Below, piece by piece: positions 63,681 to 64,000 of a stretch of 64,000 nucleotides of DNA. The DNA comes from Ralstonia pickettii. GTDB lineage: Bacteria; Pseudomonadota; Gammaproteobacteria; Burkholderiales; Burkholderiaceae. The stretch spans positions 620,001 through 684,000 of the forward strand of contig NZ_JFZG01000006.1 in the NCBI RefSeq assembly GCF_000607165.1. The letters are read 5' to 3'. The notes beneath the pieces were generated by a model. The model was not told where the DNA came from. It worked only from the letters and a program-made list of their open reading frames with translations, and ran no database searches. The translations under genes were made by a program, and so were the position numbers. Numbering within the stretch: the stretch's first letter is position 1; the number at the start of each line of letters is the position of its first letter.

Positions 63681-64000
63681 TCAGTGGAACTGGTTCATCG
63701 TGTTGTCCTTACCCGCAGCCTTCAGCGCTGCTTCGCCGCTGAAGTATTCCTTGTGGTCGTCGCCAATATCCGAGCCCGACATGTTCTGGTGCTTGACGCA
63801 GGCGATGCCTTGACGGATTTCCTTGCGCTGCACGCCAGCCACATAACCGAGCATGCCTTGGTCGCCGAAGTATTCCTTGGCCAGGTTGTCGGTCGACAGC
63901 GCGGCGGTGTGGTACGTCGGCAGCGTGATCAGGTGGTGGAAGATGCCGGCTTCGCGCGACGCATCGGCCTGGAACGTGCGGATCTTCTCATCAGCGAGCT
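63681..64000 (-). CDS. aceA: Isocitrate lyase AceA, C-terminal part (cut by window edge)
   Basis: The reverse frame from base 64000 reads the C-terminus of isocitrate lyase, the first enzyme of the glyoxylate shunt: FHHLITLPTYHTAALSTDN, then GMLGYVAGVQRKEIRQGIA and CVKHQNMSGSDIGDDHKEYF, ending NTMNQFH. The frame stays open to the window edge, so the 5' end lies outside. It is the only shunt gene seen. Confidence 0.95.
   Translation of the reverse strand, partial: LADEKIRTFQADASREAGIFHHLITLPTYHTAALSTDNLAKEYFGDQGMLGYVAGVQRKEIRQGIACVKHQNMSGSDIGDDHKEYFSGEAALKAAGKDNTMNQFH

Overview
The window is high-GC DNA with tightly packed genes, ATGA-type overlaps and many LysR regulators. Gene content (a Flp/Tad pilus locus beside groESL, a CIRCE element, ACS-family MFS and MHS transporters, a sphaeroides-heme-protein cluster, isocitrate lyase) fits a Burkholderiales chromosome, most likely Ralstonia. 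A R. pickettii-like species is my inference from general gene content, not a database result.

Layout. 1-7025: surface-glycan genes, with three GT87-type (DUF2029) polytopic glycosyltransferases, two acyltransferase-3 proteins and a GtrB-like GT2. 7026-22008: a Flp/Tad pilus locus. It has three tandem Flp pilin genes (two not longer than 56 codons and easily missed), tadV, an AAA+ ATPase, rcpC, rcpA, a small lipoprotein, tadZ, tadA, tadB and tadC on the plus strand, then a terminator and a diverged inverted-repeat element, then convergent tadE-like, TadE-family and tadG genes. No TadD-like TPR gene is present. 22230-27402: gtrA, an M48 peptidase, a YjgN-family protein, and groES-groEL under a promoter overlapping a CIRCE operator. 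27437-28351: a gene-poor scar with an IS481-type transposase remnant. 28352-33468: a sugar-type catabolic operon (SDR, MFS, split transketolase) with a LysR gene.

33469-36463 is a small accessory patch. It holds decayed sequence, a ribbon-helix-helix protein with a palindromic operator, an HPr-like protein lacking both classical phosphorylation residues, a spermidine-synthase-fold protein and a YkgJ-type cysteine-cluster protein. 36464-41383: a CDF metal transporter, then SHP-DHC-cytochrome b-response regulator-histidine kinase in one operon with a candidate response-regulator box upstream. 41806-46419: a secreted hydrolase, a LysR/NAD(P)-binding protein divergent pair and a diguanylate cyclase. 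46486-51333: two lipoproteins (a glycosidase-like protein with a Gly-rich linker and an alginate-lyase-like/FN3/LamG protein) with a divergent LysR gene.

51370-62391 is a large catabolic and transport region. It has two orphan ModA-like binding proteins, an MHS transporter with a long leader hairpin, two exported alpha/beta-hydrolase-fold paralogues that both carry Ala where the nucleophile should be, and an operon with SMP-30 lactonase, MFS, TIM-barrel amidohydrolase, SDR, carboxymuconolactone-decarboxylase-like and DctA genes facing a LysR gene. The window ends inside aceA (isocitrate lyase).

The most interesting unexplained signals are the HPr-like protein with Gln15/Asn46, the paired Ala-nucleophile hydrolases with orphan binding proteins, the SHP redox operon with its own two-component system, and the AAA+ ATPase embedded in the Tad locus.
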